Below, one piece after another: positions 1 through 7,913 of a stretch of DNA of 64,000 nucleotides. How positions within the stretch are numbered: the stretch's first letter is position 1; each line of letters opens with the position of its first letter. Where the stretch lies: NCBI RefSeq assembly GCF_042663885.1, contig NZ_JBHSXV010000001.1, one strand, 5' to 3'. The position numbers and the translations under genes were made by a program. The stretch comes from Aquipuribacter hungaricus (lineage in GTDB: Bacteria > Actinomycetota > Actinomycetes > Actinomycetales > JBBAYJ01). The notes under the pieces were generated by a model. That model was not told where the DNA came from and made no database searches. It saw only the letters and a program-made list of their open reading frames with translations.

Positions 1-674
1 ACGCCGTGCCCGGTGCGGAGGTGCTCGCCGCCCGCCGCCTCGCCGACGACCTGGGCGTCGGCTGGCACGAGCCGCGCACCGACGAGATGGCGCGCGAGGG
101 CTACCGCGCCAACGGCGGGGACCGCTGCTACTTCTGCAAGACCGAGCTCATGTCGGTGCTCGTGCCGCTGGCGCAGGAGCTGGGCCTGGCCCACGTCGCG
201 ACCGGGACCAACGCCGACGACCTGCGCGCAGGGTTCCGCCCGGGCATCCGCGCCGCCGCCGAGGTCGGGGCGCTCACCCCGCTCGCCGACGCGGGCCTCA
301 GCAAGGCCGAGGTGCGCGCGCTGTCCGCCCACTGGGGCCTGCCGACGTGGGACAAGCCCGCCGCGGCGTGCCTGAGCAGCCGCATCGCCTACGGCATCCC
401 CATCACCCCGGCGCTGCTGCACCGCGTCGAGCGCGCCGAGGCCGACGTCCGGGCGCTGCTCGGGGACCGGGTGCGCGACCTGCGCGTCCGCGACCTCGGT
501 GACGGCACCGCCAGGGTCGAGCTGGACGCCGCGTGCCTGGAGTCGCTGGACGGCGCGGGGCGCACGGCCGTCGCCGCCGCGGTGCGCGCCCACGGCCACG
601 CCGAGGTGGAGCTACGGGCCTTCCGCTCCGGGGCGATGAACGACCTGCTCGCCGCCCCCGACCGCTTCCGCTAG
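1..674 (+). CDS. larE: LarE, ATP-dependent sacrificial sulfur transferase (5' truncated)
   Basis: The gene is cut by the left window edge, so the N-terminal ATP-binding SGG(V)DS loop is missing and about 223 residues remain. Visible LarE/PP-loop features are RCYFCKTEL, ATGTNADD and the KPAAACLSSR motif, whose Cys is the one used as sacrificial sulfur donor in characterised LarE proteins. LarE adenylates and thiolates the nicotinic-acid-derived precursor of the nickel-pincer cofactor of lactate racemase-type enzymes. No larB or larC is visible on this side, so the rest of the pathway must lie to the left or elsewhere. The reading frame runs from base 3 to the TAG at 672-674. Confidence 0.85.
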   Translation, partial: AVPGAEVLAARRLADDLGVGWHEPRTDEMAREGYRANGGDRCYFCKTELMSVLVPLAQELGLAHVATGTNADDLRAGFRPGIRAAAEVGALTPLADAGLSKAEVRALSAHWGLPTWDKPAAACLSSRIAYGIPITPALLHRVERAEADVRALLGDRVRDLRVRDLGDGTARVELDAACLESLDGAGRTAVAAAVRAHGHAEVELRAFRSGAMNDLLAAPDRFR

Positions 675-711
675 GCCGCTCGCCCCCGGCCCGGCCGGGG
701 CACCCGCGCGT

Positions 712-717
712 TAGGCT
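712..717 (+). promoter_or_regulatory. Probable -10 box (TAGGCT) of the cold-shock gene
   Basis: TAGGCT fits the actinobacterial TANNNT -10 pattern. Transcription from it would start near 724 and leave a leader of about 57 bases before the GTG at 782. A structured leader is common for cold-shock genes, but none was modelled here. Confidence 0.35.
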
Positions 718-781
718 GGAGGATCGTGCGTCCCCCAGGGACGTGCTCCCCAGCTGTCCGTCACCCGGTTTTGAGGTCCAC

Positions 782-1165
782 GTGCCCACAGGCAAGGTCA
801 AGTTCTTCGACGCCGAGAAGGGCTTCGGCTTCGTCGCGTCCGACGACGGCGGCGAGGTCTTCGTCCACGCGAACGCGCTGCCCGCCGGCACCTCCGAGCT
901 CAAGCCCGGGACCCGGATCGAGTTCGGCGTCGCCGACGGCCGCAAGGGCCCGTCCGCGCTGAGCGTCCGCGTCCTGGAGGCCCCGCCCTCGGTCCGCGCC
1001 GGCAGCCGCAAGCCCGCCGACGACATGGCCGCCATCGTCGAGGACCTCATCAGGCTCCTCGACGGGGTCTCCGCCGGCCTCAACCGCGGCCGCTACCCCG
1101 ACCGCCAGGTCGGGGGCAAGGTCGCCCAGGTGCTCCGGGCCGTCGCCGACGACCTGGACGTCTGA
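782..1165 (+). CDS. Cold-shock domain protein with C-terminal extension
   Basis: 127 residues. Residues 1-65 are a cold-shock OB-fold that starts PTGKVKFFDAEKGFGFV and carries the RNP1-like KGFGFV and RNP2-like VFVH nucleic-acid-binding motifs. The next 60 residues (ADDMAAIVEDLIRLL...) form a helical tail, as in the longer actinobacterial Csp-like proteins. It is likely an RNA/ssDNA chaperone. The GTG at 782 is chosen because the fold begins right there and a GAGGT Shine-Dalgarno sequence lies just upstream. The DUF3027 gene follows after two bases, so the two are probably co-transcribed. Confidence 0.85.
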   Translation: MPTGKVKFFDAEKGFGFVASDDGGEVFVHANALPAGTSELKPGTRIEFGVADGRKGPSALSVRVLEAPPSVRAGSRKPADDMAAIVEDLIRLLDGVSAGLNRGRYPDRQVGGKVAQVLRAVADDLDV

Positions 1166-1167
1166 GC

Positions 1168-2448
1168 GTGGCCGCCCGCGCACCGCGCGCCCCCCGCGCC
1201 GCCAAGCTCGACGCGGTAGGGGCCGCCGCCGTGGAGACCGCGCGCGCCGCGGCCGTCGAGGTCGCCGGCACGGACGAGGTCGGCGAGCACCTCGGTGCCA
1301 CGGCCGAGGGCGAGCGCGTCACCGTCCACCGCTTCGCCAGCACCCACCGCGGCTACGCGGGCTGGGCGTGGACCGTCGTGCTGGCCCGGGTGCCCCGTGC
1401 CCGCGTCACCACCGTGAGCGAGGTCGTGCTGCTGCCGGGCGAGGGTGCCCTGCTCGCGCCGTCGTGGGTGCCGTGGGCGGACCGCATCGCCCCCGGCGAC
1501 CTCGGCGAGACCGACGTGCTGCCGTTCCGCGACGACGACCCGATGCTCGACGAGGGCTTCGAGGTCGTCCCGGACGGCTGGGAGGAGTCGTTCTCCGGCG
1601 AGGAGACCACGCTGCTGTGGGAGATCGGCCACGGCCGCCGCCGGGTCGTCAACCGCGAGGGCCGGATCGACGCCGCGGGCCGCTGGTACGCCGGCGACGC
1701 CGGGCCGGACAACCCCGAGACCCGCGCGGCCGACGCGCCCTGCTCCACGTGCGGCTACCTGGTCGGGCTGACCGGCACGCTGCGGCAGTCCTTCGGGGTC
1801 TGCGCCAACGCCTGGTCGCCGGCCGACGGCCGGGTCGTGGCGATGGACCACGGCTGCGGCGCCCACTCCGAGACCGGCCTCACCGAGGACGACGTCGAGG
1901 AGCCGGAGCTGCCGGTGGTCGACGACCTGCGCGAGGAGCTCGACACCGACCCGCTGCCCGGGTCCGAGGTGGAGGGTGCTGCGCCCGCGCCCGTCGAGGT
2001 CGAGGTCGAGGTCGAGGTCGAGGCCCAGGTCGAGGTCGTGGCCGAGGCGGCCGGGTTCTCGCCGGCAGACGTGCCGCAGGCCGAGGACGTGCAGACCGAG
2101 GTGTCGCAGGCCGAGGACGTCCCGACCGAGGTCGGGCCCGAGGCGGCTCAGGCCGAGGTCGCGCCGGAGCCCGCCGTGCCGGACGACGTCGAGGTCGTCC
2201 TCGTCGACGTGTCCTCGGTCGAGGTGGTGGCCGTCGACGTCCCCGCCGACTCCGGCGCCGTGGTCGACCTGCCCGTGCTCCCGTCGCCCGTCCTCGATGC
2301 GCTCACCGCCGACGTGGTCGACACCGCCGACGTGGTCGACACCGCCGACGGGGTCGACCCCGCCGACGTGGTCGACCCCGCGGACGCACCTGACCCCTCG
2401 GACGCGCCTGACGCCGTCGACGACGTCACGGGGCCCCCGACCGCCTGA
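1168..2448 (+). CDS. DUF3027 family protein with acidic repetitive tail
   Basis: 426 residues; function unknown. The first ~250 residues match the actinobacterial DUF3027 pattern (GYAGWAWTVVLARV, LLAPSWVPWADRI, CSTCGYLVGL). The pairs CSTC and C...HGCG could bind metal. From about residue 265 the protein becomes a low-complexity acidic tail built from VEVEVE, QAEDVQTEV and ADVVDT repeats, matching tandem repeats in the DNA at 1993-2022 and 2308-2384. Such a tail is expected to be disordered. The last 301 bases overlap, on the other strand, the 3' end of the DUF2530 gene. The start is the GTG two bases after the cold-shock stop. Confidence 0.8.
   Translation: MAARAPRAPRAAKLDAVGAAAVETARAAAVEVAGTDEVGEHLGATAEGERVTVHRFASTHRGYAGWAWTVVLARVPRARVTTVSEVVLLPGEGALLAPSWVPWADRIAPGDLGETDVLPFRDDDPMLDEGFEVVPDGWEESFSGEETTLLWEIGHGRRRVVNREGRIDAAGRWYAGDAGPDNPETRAADAPCSTCGYLVGLTGTLRQSFGVCANAWSPADGRVVAMDHGCGAHSETGLTEDDVEEPELPVVDDLREELDTDPLPGSEVEGAAPAPVEVEVEVEVEAQVEVVAEAAGFSPADVPQAEDVQTEVSQAEDVPTEVGPEAAQAEVAPEPAVPDDVEVVLVDVSSVEVVAVDVPADSGAVVDLPVLPSPVLDALTADVVDTADVVDTADGVDPADVVDPADAPDPSDAPDAVDDVTGPPTA
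1993..2022 (+). repeat. Hexanucleotide tandem repeat (GTCGAG x5)
   Basis: Five perfect copies of GTCGAG in frame within the DUF3027 gene, encoding an alternating Val-Glu run. A repeat like this can change length by slippage in steps of two codons without breaking the frame. Confidence 0.9.
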
Positions 2449-2666
2449 GCCCGGCGCACCCGCACCGCCGCCAGGCAGCCGAGCAGCCCGCCGACCGTCC
2501 CCGCCATCGCGACCCAGAGCCACCAGCGGTCGGCGGGGGCGAGGTCGTCGTGCAGCACGAGCAGCACGACGAGGGCGACGACGGCCACGACCGTGCCGAG
2601 GACGGCCGGGCGCACGGGGTCCATCGCGAGCGGCTCGGTCACCCGGACGAGCTGTCGACGACCCAC
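2148..2666 (-). CDS. DUF2530 membrane protein with Ser/Thr-rich antisense tail
   Basis: 172 residues. The first ~75 residues look like DUF2530: two membrane helices (VVAVVALVVLLVLHDDL and LWVAMAGTVGGLLGC) separated by APADRWW. DUF2530 proteins are normally under 100 residues. Here the frame stays open for about 90 more Ser/Thr/Ala-rich residues (TTSAVSTTSAVS), which are the exact antisense of the DUF3027 acidic tail. The GTG at 2666 is preferred because TACCCT lies six bases upstream, the leaderless arrangement seen at many genes here. An alternative start is the GTG at 2642. Function is unknown. Whether the tail is translated to the end cannot be settled by eye. Confidence 0.7.
   Translation of the reverse strand: MGRRQLVRVTEPLAMDPVRPAVLGTVVAVVALVVLLVLHDDLAPADRWWLWVAMAGTVGGLLGCLAAVRVRRAQAVGGPVTSSTASGASEGSGASAGSTTSAGSTPSAVSTTSAVSTTSAVSASRTGDGSTGRSTTAPESAGTSTATTSTEDTSTRTTSTSSGTAGSGATSA
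2308..2384 (+). repeat. 18-bp tandem repeat shared by two convergent genes
   Basis: About 4.3 copies of an 18-base unit beginning GCCGACGTGGTCGACACC, with point differences (GGGGTC, ACCCC). On the plus strand it reads ADVVDT in DUF3027. On the minus strand it reads as an STTSAV-type repeat in the DUF2530 tail. Both frames stay open through all copies. Confidence 0.9.
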
Positions 2667-2702
2667 CCGAGCAGGGTAGGAGACCTCTGGCAGGGTGGCG
2701 GC

Positions 2703-3545
2703 ATGCCCGACGTGCCGCGCCCCGACCAGCCCCAGCAGCCCGCCCAGCCCCAGCAGCCCGCCCAGCCCCAGCAGGCAGGTCTCGCGCCGGACGCCGCCGG
2801 TCGCGGGACCGCCGTCGTCACCGGCGCGAGCTCCGGCATCGGTGCCGCCTCGGCCCGTGCCCTGGCCGCGGCCGGCTTCCACGTCGTCTGCGCGGCCCGC
2901 CGGGTCGACCGGCTGCACGCCCTCGCGGCGGAGGTCGGGGGGCGGGCCGTCGAGCTCGACGTCACCGACGACGCCTCCGTGGCCGCGCTCGCCGAGGCCG
3001 TGGCCGACCAGCCGTCGGTCGACCTGGTCCTGCACTGCGCGGGCGGCGCGCTCGGCATGGAGCCGGTCGTCGAGGCCGACGTCGACCGCTGGCGCCGGAT
3101 GTACGACACCAACGTGCTCGGCGTGGTCCGGGTCACCCAGGCCCTGCTGCCGCGGCTGCGCGAGAGCAGGGCCGGCCAGGTCGTCGTCATGGGGTCGATC
3201 GCCGGCTCCGAGGTCTACCCCGGCGGGGGCGGGTACGTCGCGGCCAAGCACGCCGTCCGCGCCACCACGGAGACGCTGCGCTGGGAGCTGCACACCGAGG
3301 GCATCCGGGTCTCGGAGGTCGCCCCGGGCATGGTGCAGACCGACGAGTTCGCGCTGGTCCGCTTCGACGGCGACGCCGAGCGGGCGGCCGCGGTGTACGC
3401 CGGCACCACGCCCGTGACCGCCGAGGACGTGGCCGAGGTCGTCGTCTTCGTCGCCACGCGGCCCGCCCACGTCGATATCGACCGCGTCGTCGTCAAGCCC
3501 GTGCTGCAGGCGAACGGCCACACCGTCCACCGCCCGGGAGCCTGA
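2703..3545 (+). CDS. SDR family oxidoreductase (classical)
   Basis: 280 residues. After a Pro/Gln-rich leader with three QPQQPA-type repeats (residues 8-25), a classical short-chain dehydrogenase follows: nucleotide loop TGASSGIG near residue 40, CAGG in place of NNAG, catalytic Ser in MGSIAGS and the YVAAK Tyr-Lys pair. The substrate cannot be deduced; closest in type to general NADP-dependent SDRs. The ATG at 2703 has CAGGGT six bases upstream. It is divergent from the DUF2530 gene with only 36 bases between starts, so the two promoters must overlap. Confidence 0.85.
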   Translation: MPDVPRPDQPQQPAQPQQPAQPQQAGLAPDAAGRGTAVVTGASSGIGAASARALAAAGFHVVCAARRVDRLHALAAEVGGRAVELDVTDDASVAALAEAVADQPSVDLVLHCAGGALGMEPVVEADVDRWRRMYDTNVLGVVRVTQALLPRLRESRAGQVVVMGSIAGSEVYPGGGGYVAAKHAVRATTETLRWELHTEGIRVSEVAPGMVQTDEFALVRFDGDAERAAAVYAGTTPVTAEDVAEVVVFVATRPAHVDIDRVVVKPVLQANGHTVHRPGA

Positions 3546-3563
3546 CGCCGCCGCTTTGATTAC

Positions 3564-3591
3564 CCAGGCTAACGGTCTGCTGCTAGCCTGG
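3564..3591. promoter_or_regulatory. Palindromic operator overlapping the -10 box of the marR-MFS unit
   Basis: Arms CCAGGCTA (3564-3571) and TAGCCTGG (3584-3591) are a perfect 8-base inverted repeat with a 12-base spacer. The right arm contains TAGCCT, which sits eight bases before the ATG at 3598 and is likely the -10 box of a leaderless mRNA. Binding by the downstream MarR protein would block its own promoter. Confidence 0.6.
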
Positions 3592-3597
3592 ACCCCG

Positions 3598-4056
3598 ATG
3601 ACAGCCCCCGCGGACACCCCCCGCCGCCCGTCCGACGCCTCGCCGGGCGGGCTCTCGGCCGACCTCCGCGTCTCGCTCATGCGGGCGGTCCGCCGGCTGC
3701 GCGCGGAGAAGTCCGACGCCGACATCACCGACTCGCAGTACGCGGTGCTCGGCACCCTCGACCGGCACGGCGCCATGACGTCTGCGGCGCTCGCCGGGCA
3801 CGAGCGGGTGCGTCCGCCGTCGATGACGCGCCTGGTGGCGGGCCTGCTCGAGGCAGGCCTAGTGACCCGCGCCGCCCACCCCGACGACGGTCGCGCGCAG
3901 ATCGTCGAGCTCACCGACGCCGGCCGGGACGCGGTGGCCGAGACCCGCCGCCGCCGCGACGAGTGGCTGTGCCACCACCTCGCCGGCCTGCCGGAGGAGG
4001 ACCGCCGCACCCTCGCCCGCGCCGCCGTGCTGCTGTCCGAGCTGAGCGAGGCGTGA
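3598..4056 (+). CDS. MarR family transcriptional regulator
   Basis: 152 residues. Winged-helix MarR fold: ADITDSQYAVLGTLDRHGAMTSAALA, recognition region RPPSMTRLVAGLLEAGLV, wing AAHPDDGRAQIVELTDAG. The ATG at 3598 is selected over in-frame upstream codons because the promoter palindrome and -10 box end just before it. Its stop overlaps the start of the MFS gene (GTGA), so it most likely represses both itself and that transporter in response to a small ligand, which is the usual arrangement for MarR-MFS pairs. Confidence 0.88.
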   Translation: MTAPADTPRRPSDASPGGLSADLRVSLMRAVRRLRAEKSDADITDSQYAVLGTLDRHGAMTSAALAGHERVRPPSMTRLVAGLLEAGLVTRAAHPDDGRAQIVELTDAGRDAVAETRRRRDEWLCHHLAGLPEEDRRTLARAAVLLSELSEA

Positions 4057-5348
4057 CCGGGCTCCGCGGCACCTTCCGCTCCCTCGCCCACCGCGACTAC
4101 CGGTTGTGGGCCGGCGCGGCCGTGGTGTCGAACACCGGGACCTGGATGCAGCGCGTCGCCCAGGACTGGCTCGTGCTCGTCGACCTCACCGCCGACTCGG
4201 CGCTCGCCGTCGGCGTGGTCACCGGGCTGCAGTTCCTGCCGATGCTGGTCCTCGCCCCGTGGGCGGGCCTGATCGCCGACCGGTACGAGAAGCGGCGCAT
4301 CCTCCAGATCAGCCAGACCCTGCAGGGCCTGCTCGCGGCCGGCCTGGGCGCGCTCGTGCTCGCCGGTGCCGCCCAGGTGTGGCACGTCTACGTCTTCGCC
4401 CTCGCGCTCGGCGTGGTCACGGCCTTCGACGCCCCGGCCCGGCAGACCTACGTCACCTCCCTCGTCCCGCCGGAGGACCTGCCGAACGCCATCGGCCTCA
4501 ACGCCGCGACCTTCCACCTCGGCCGCCTGCTCGGCCCCGCCACCGCGGGCCTGCTCATCGCCTGGGCGGGGACCGGGCCGGTGTTCGTCGTCAACGCGGT
4601 GTCGTTCGCCTTCACCGTCGAGGTCCTGGCGATGACCCGCTCCCGCAGCCCCGGCCAGGGCACGGGCGGGCTCAGCGGCCTGGAGCGGATGCGGCAGGCC
4701 GCGGTGTACGTGCGGACCCGCGGCGACATCGTGCTCGTCCTCTGCCTGGTGTTCGTCGTCGGGACGTTCGGGCTCAACTTCCAGCTGACGACCGCGGTGA
4801 TGGCGCGCCTGGAGTTCGACCGGGGGCCGGAGTCCTACGGGCTGCTCGGCACCTTCCTGGCCGTGGGCTCCCTGACCGGCGCGCTGCTGGCCGCCAGCCG
4901 TGAGCGGGCCCGGATGCGCCTGGTCGTCGGCGCGGTCCTGGCCTTCGGGGTGACGTCGAGCATCGCCGCCCTGATGCCGACGTACTGGACCTTCGCGGCG
5001 TCGCTCGTCCTCGTCGGGCTCAGCGCCCTCACCCTCATGACGGCCGCGAACTCCACCGTCCAGCTGTCGACGCCGCCCGAGCTCCGCGGTCGCGTCATGG
5101 CGCTCTACTTCGCCGTGTTCATCGGCGGCACGCCCCTCGGGGCACCGGTCGTCGGGTGGGTCGGGGAGACCTTCGGGGCGCGCTGGACCATCGCCGTCGG
5201 CGGGGTGACCGCGCTCGCCGCCGGGCTGGTCGCGCTGGCGTGGCTGGCCCGTCGCTCCGTCGTCGACCTGCACTACGACACCCACGCCCGGCCCAGGCTG
5301 CGCCTGGAGACCTCGCCCCGCCCCGACGCCGACCGGCAGGCCGCCTGA
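4053..5348 (+). CDS. MFS transporter (MFS_3/EntS-like exporter)
   Basis: 431 residues, twelve predicted membrane helices. The N-terminus FRSLAHRDYRLWAGAAVVSNTGTW and the loop GLIADRYEKRRIL are typical of the MFS_3 branch that includes the enterobactin exporter EntS and many drug or siderophore efflux proteins. The GTG overlaps the marR stop by four bases, and its own stop overlaps the next ATG (TGATG). Start, repressor and transporter therefore form one coupled unit. The substrate is unknown. Confidence 0.85.
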   Translation: MTGLRGTFRSLAHRDYRLWAGAAVVSNTGTWMQRVAQDWLVLVDLTADSALAVGVVTGLQFLPMLVLAPWAGLIADRYEKRRILQISQTLQGLLAAGLGALVLAGAAQVWHVYVFALALGVVTAFDAPARQTYVTSLVPPEDLPNAIGLNAATFHLGRLLGPATAGLLIAWAGTGPVFVVNAVSFAFTVEVLAMTRSRSPGQGTGGLSGLERMRQAAVYVRTRGDIVLVLCLVFVVGTFGLNFQLTTAVMARLEFDRGPESYGLLGTFLAVGSLTGALLAASRERARMRLVVGAVLAFGVTSSIAALMPTYWTFAASLVLVGLSALTLMTAANSTVQLSTPPELRGRVMALYFAVFIGGTPLGAPVVGWVGETFGARWTIAVGGVTALAAGLVALAWLARRSVVDLHYDTHARPRLRLETSPRPDADRQAA

Positions 5349-6508
5349 TGGGCGAGCCGCTGGCGACCGCGCTGGCCGAGGTGCGCGACCTGCTGCTCGG
5401 CGACGGCCTGCTCCGCGCCGTCGCCGCCGGTCGCCGCCGCGGTGCCCAGCCGTCGGCCCCCCGGGTCGAGCTGCGCGCGGTGACGGTGTCCGCCGGGCGC
5501 CGGGTGGTCGTCACCGAGCGGCACGAGCGCGTCCCGCTCACCCGCACCCTCGACGCCGCGGCGCTCGTCCCCGCCGTCGACGCCCTGCTGGCCGAGCCGT
5601 TCGGCAACTGGCACGTCGAGCACGCCGGCGGGACCCTCCAGCTGCGGGTGACCAAGCGAGGCGAGGCGCAGGTGCACCGCTCGTCCCGCGCCGCCGACGA
5701 CGCCCCGGCGGCGCCGGCCGCGTCGCACGACCGCGCCAAGCAGCACCGCCTGCCGCCCGACGACCCGCTGTTCGACGCCGTCGGCGCCGGGGCCGCCAAG
5801 CGCCGCCAGGTCGACGCGTTCCTCGGCCGGCTCGACGACGTCGTGCCCGCCCAGCCCGCCGACCGCCCGCTGCGCGTGGTCGACCTGGGCTGCGGCAACG
5901 CCTACCTCACCCTCGCCGCCCACCGCTGGCTGTCCCGTCGCGGCCCGGTCGAGACCGTCGGGGTGGACGTCCGCGACGACGTCATCGCCCGCAACACCGA
6001 GCTGGTCGGGCGGATCGGCGAGACCGGGGTGCGCTTCGTCGTCGACTCCGCGGGGCGGTGGGAGCCGGACGCGGCCCCCGACGTGGTGCTCGCGCTGCAC
6101 GCCTGCGACACAGCGACCGACGAGGCGCTGGCGCAGGCCGTGGGCTGGGGAGCCCGGGCCGTGCTCGCCGCGCCCTGCTGCCACAAGGACCTGCGCCGCC
6201 AGGTCGACGCCCGCGCCGGGCACGCCGTCGACGGGGCGGGGGCGGCGCTGCGGCCGATGCTGCGCGACGGCATCCTCCGCTCGCGGCTGCTCGACACCGC
6301 CACCGACGCCCTGCGCGCGGACCTGCTGCGCCTGCACGGCTACCGCACCGACGCCGTCGAGCTCGTCGACCCCGAGCACACGCCGCGCAACACCCTGCTG
6401 CGCGCGGTCCGGACGGGTGCCGCCGCGCCCGCCGGGCTTGCGGAGGAGGTCGAGGCGACCTGTGCCGCCCTGGGTGTCCGGCCCCGGCTGGCGGACCTGC
6501 TCGCCTGA
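5348..6508 (+). CDS. Class I SAM-dependent methyltransferase (Methyltransf_32-like)
   Basis: 386 residues. Residues ~1-110 are an unassigned N-terminal domain. From about residue 145 there is a Rossmann methyltransferase: SAM loop VVDLGCGNAYLTLA, acidic GVDVRDDV, and ALHACDTATDEAL followed by APCCHKDL, the motif typical of the Methyltransf_32 family. The substrate is unknown; an RNA or protein target is plausible. The ATG overlaps the MFS stop, so it is the third gene of the marR operon, though its link to efflux is unclear. Confidence 0.75.
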   Translation: MGEPLATALAEVRDLLLGDGLLRAVAAGRRRGAQPSAPRVELRAVTVSAGRRVVVTERHERVPLTRTLDAAALVPAVDALLAEPFGNWHVEHAGGTLQLRVTKRGEAQVHRSSRAADDAPAAPAASHDRAKQHRLPPDDPLFDAVGAGAAKRRQVDAFLGRLDDVVPAQPADRPLRVVDLGCGNAYLTLAAHRWLSRRGPVETVGVDVRDDVIARNTELVGRIGETGVRFVVDSAGRWEPDAAPDVVLALHACDTATDEALAQAVGWGARAVLAAPCCHKDLRRQVDARAGHAVDGAGAALRPMLRDGILRSRLLDTATDALRADLLRLHGYRTDAVELVDPEHTPRNTLLRAVRTGAAAPAGLAEEVEATCAALGVRPRLADLLA

Positions 6509-6567
6509 GACGCGCAGGTGCGTCACGACGGCCCGCTGCGACGGCGCGCTCCGTCGCGACGGCCGTG

Positions 6568-6654
6568 CCGACGCAATGGCACCGTGCGTCGGAACTGCGC
6601 CGACGCAACGGCACCCTGCGTCGGCTAGACCGGCGCAGGGTGCCGTTGCGACGG
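6568..6654. repeat. Cluster of three 25-bp palindromic repeats; likely bidirectional terminator
   Basis: Units at 6568-6592 and 6600-6624 are direct copies with arms CCGACGCA/TGCGTCGG around a 9-base core. A third copy at 6630-6654 is inverted. Units 2 and 3 together form a near-perfect 24-base stem (two mismatches) with a loop of about six bases. The cluster fills the gap between two converging genes (stops at 6508 and 6672). It resembles a REP/BIME-type element and can serve as a terminator in both directions. Confidence 0.75.
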
Positions 6655-6671
6655 AACGTCCGGCCGGCGCG

Positions 6672-7913
6672 TCAGTCGTGGACGGCGCGGCTCCACAGCA
6701 CGGCGAGGCTGCCGACGACGACGACGAGCAGCAGCGGCACCGCGACCAGGGCCAGGTGGATGCCGACCCGGTCGGCCAGCACCCCGACGGCGAACGGGAC
6801 GCTGCCGGCCGCGAGCCCGACGCCGATGCTCACCCGCGCCATGCCCCGCTCGGCCTGGCCACCGGTGCTGCGGACCAGCCACGCGGACCCGATGGGGAAG
6901 AACGCCCCGGCGCCCGCCCCGCTGAGCGCGAGCCCGACGACGGCGGGCACGACCCATCCGGTCGAGGCCAGGGTGGACAGCCACAGCAGCGACCAGCCGG
7001 CCCCGAGGACGAGCACCGCGAGCTGGAGCAGGCGGCTGCTGCTCCACCGGCGGGCGAGCGGGACCGCGCCGAAGCGCCCGACGGTCATGCCCAGGGCGAA
7101 GGCGGCGACGACGGCGCTGGAGCCGGCCGCGTCCAGCGGGGTCCGCTCGCGCAGCAGCTCCGCGGACCACGTGTTGAGGCTGACCTCCATGCCGACCCCG
7201 GTCATGACGACGGCGAGGATGACCCACACCCGGCGGGGCAGCGGGATGCGGCGGCCGTCCTCACCGTGGGCCGGGGTGGGCGCGGCACGCAGCGCCGAGG
7301 CGTCGACCAGGCCCTGCCGGTCGCGCCGCAGCACCCAGCGCATGAGCAGCGCCGTCGCCAGGGCCAGCGGCAGCATGAGCAGCAGCGCCGGGCGCCACGT
7401 CAGCCCCGCGGCCACGCTGGCCCCGACCGCGAGCGGCGCGACGATGCCGATGCCGGAGCCCGCGCCGTTGGCCTCGCTCACCGCGGCGCCGGAGGCCCGG
7501 CCGTGGTGGCCGTCGAGCACGGCGGTCGCGGTGGCGGTCAGCAGGGTGCCGCCGCAGCCCGCGGCCACCATGCCGCCGAGGGTGAGGACGAGACCGCCCG
7601 CGGGCAGCAGCGGGCCCACCGACAGCAGGACCGCCGCCAGGCCGGTGCACCCGGCACCCACGCTCATCGCGCCCCACCGGCGCAGCCGCCGCACGAGGGG
7701 GACCAGCAGCGGTGCGGACAGCACGCTGCCGACGGACAGCGCCGTCGCGTGCAGCCCGACCAGGGTCTTGGACAGCCCCATCTCCAGCCCGAGCAGCGGG
7801 AGCACCGGCCCGGAGGCGAAGACGAACCAGCCCCAGGCGACGATCGCGCTGTAGCCGGCGGCCGTCACCGCGTCCCGGTGCAGCGGTGCGGCCTGCTGGA
7901 CGGTCGACGTCAC
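6672..7913 (-). CDS. MFS transporter
   Basis: 413 residues with about twelve hydrophobic helices (AGYSAIVAWGWFVFASGPVL, GAGAGAFFPIGSAWLV and others). The pattern is of a sugar- or CynX-like MFS porter; substrate unknown. The GTG at 7913 overlaps the stop of serC by four bases (GTGA), so it is translated after serC from the same mRNA. A role in moving serine-pathway or related metabolites is conceivable but not shown by the sequence. Confidence 0.8.
   Translation of the reverse strand: MTSTVQQAAPLHRDAVTAAGYSAIVAWGWFVFASGPVLPLLGLEMGLSKTLVGLHATALSVGSVLSAPLLVPLVRRLRRWGAMSVGAGCTGLAAVLLSVGPLLPAGGLVLTLGGMVAAGCGGTLLTATATAVLDGHHGRASGAAVSEANGAGSGIGIVAPLAVGASVAAGLTWRPALLLMLPLALATALLMRWVLRRDRQGLVDASALRAAPTPAHGEDGRRIPLPRRVWVILAVVMTGVGMEVSLNTWSAELLRERTPLDAAGSSAVVAAFALGMTVGRFGAVPLARRWSSSRLLQLAVLVLGAGWSLLWLSTLASTGWVVPAVVGLALSGAGAGAFFPIGSAWLVRSTGGQAERGMARVSIGVGLAAGSVPFAVGVLADRVGIHLALVAVPLLLVVVVGSLAVLWSRAVHD

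Noticed and set aside
726..962. GTG-started frame right after the TAGGCT box
   Set aside because: It overlaps the cold-shock gene out of frame and gives a Ser/Arg/Pro-rich product; the cold-shock start at 782 is clear.
2148..5285. Minus-strand frame of 1045 codons opposite the SDR, marR and MFS genes
   Set aside because: Only its last part (2148-2666) looks like a real gene (DUF2530). The rest is the shadow of well-supported plus-strand genes.
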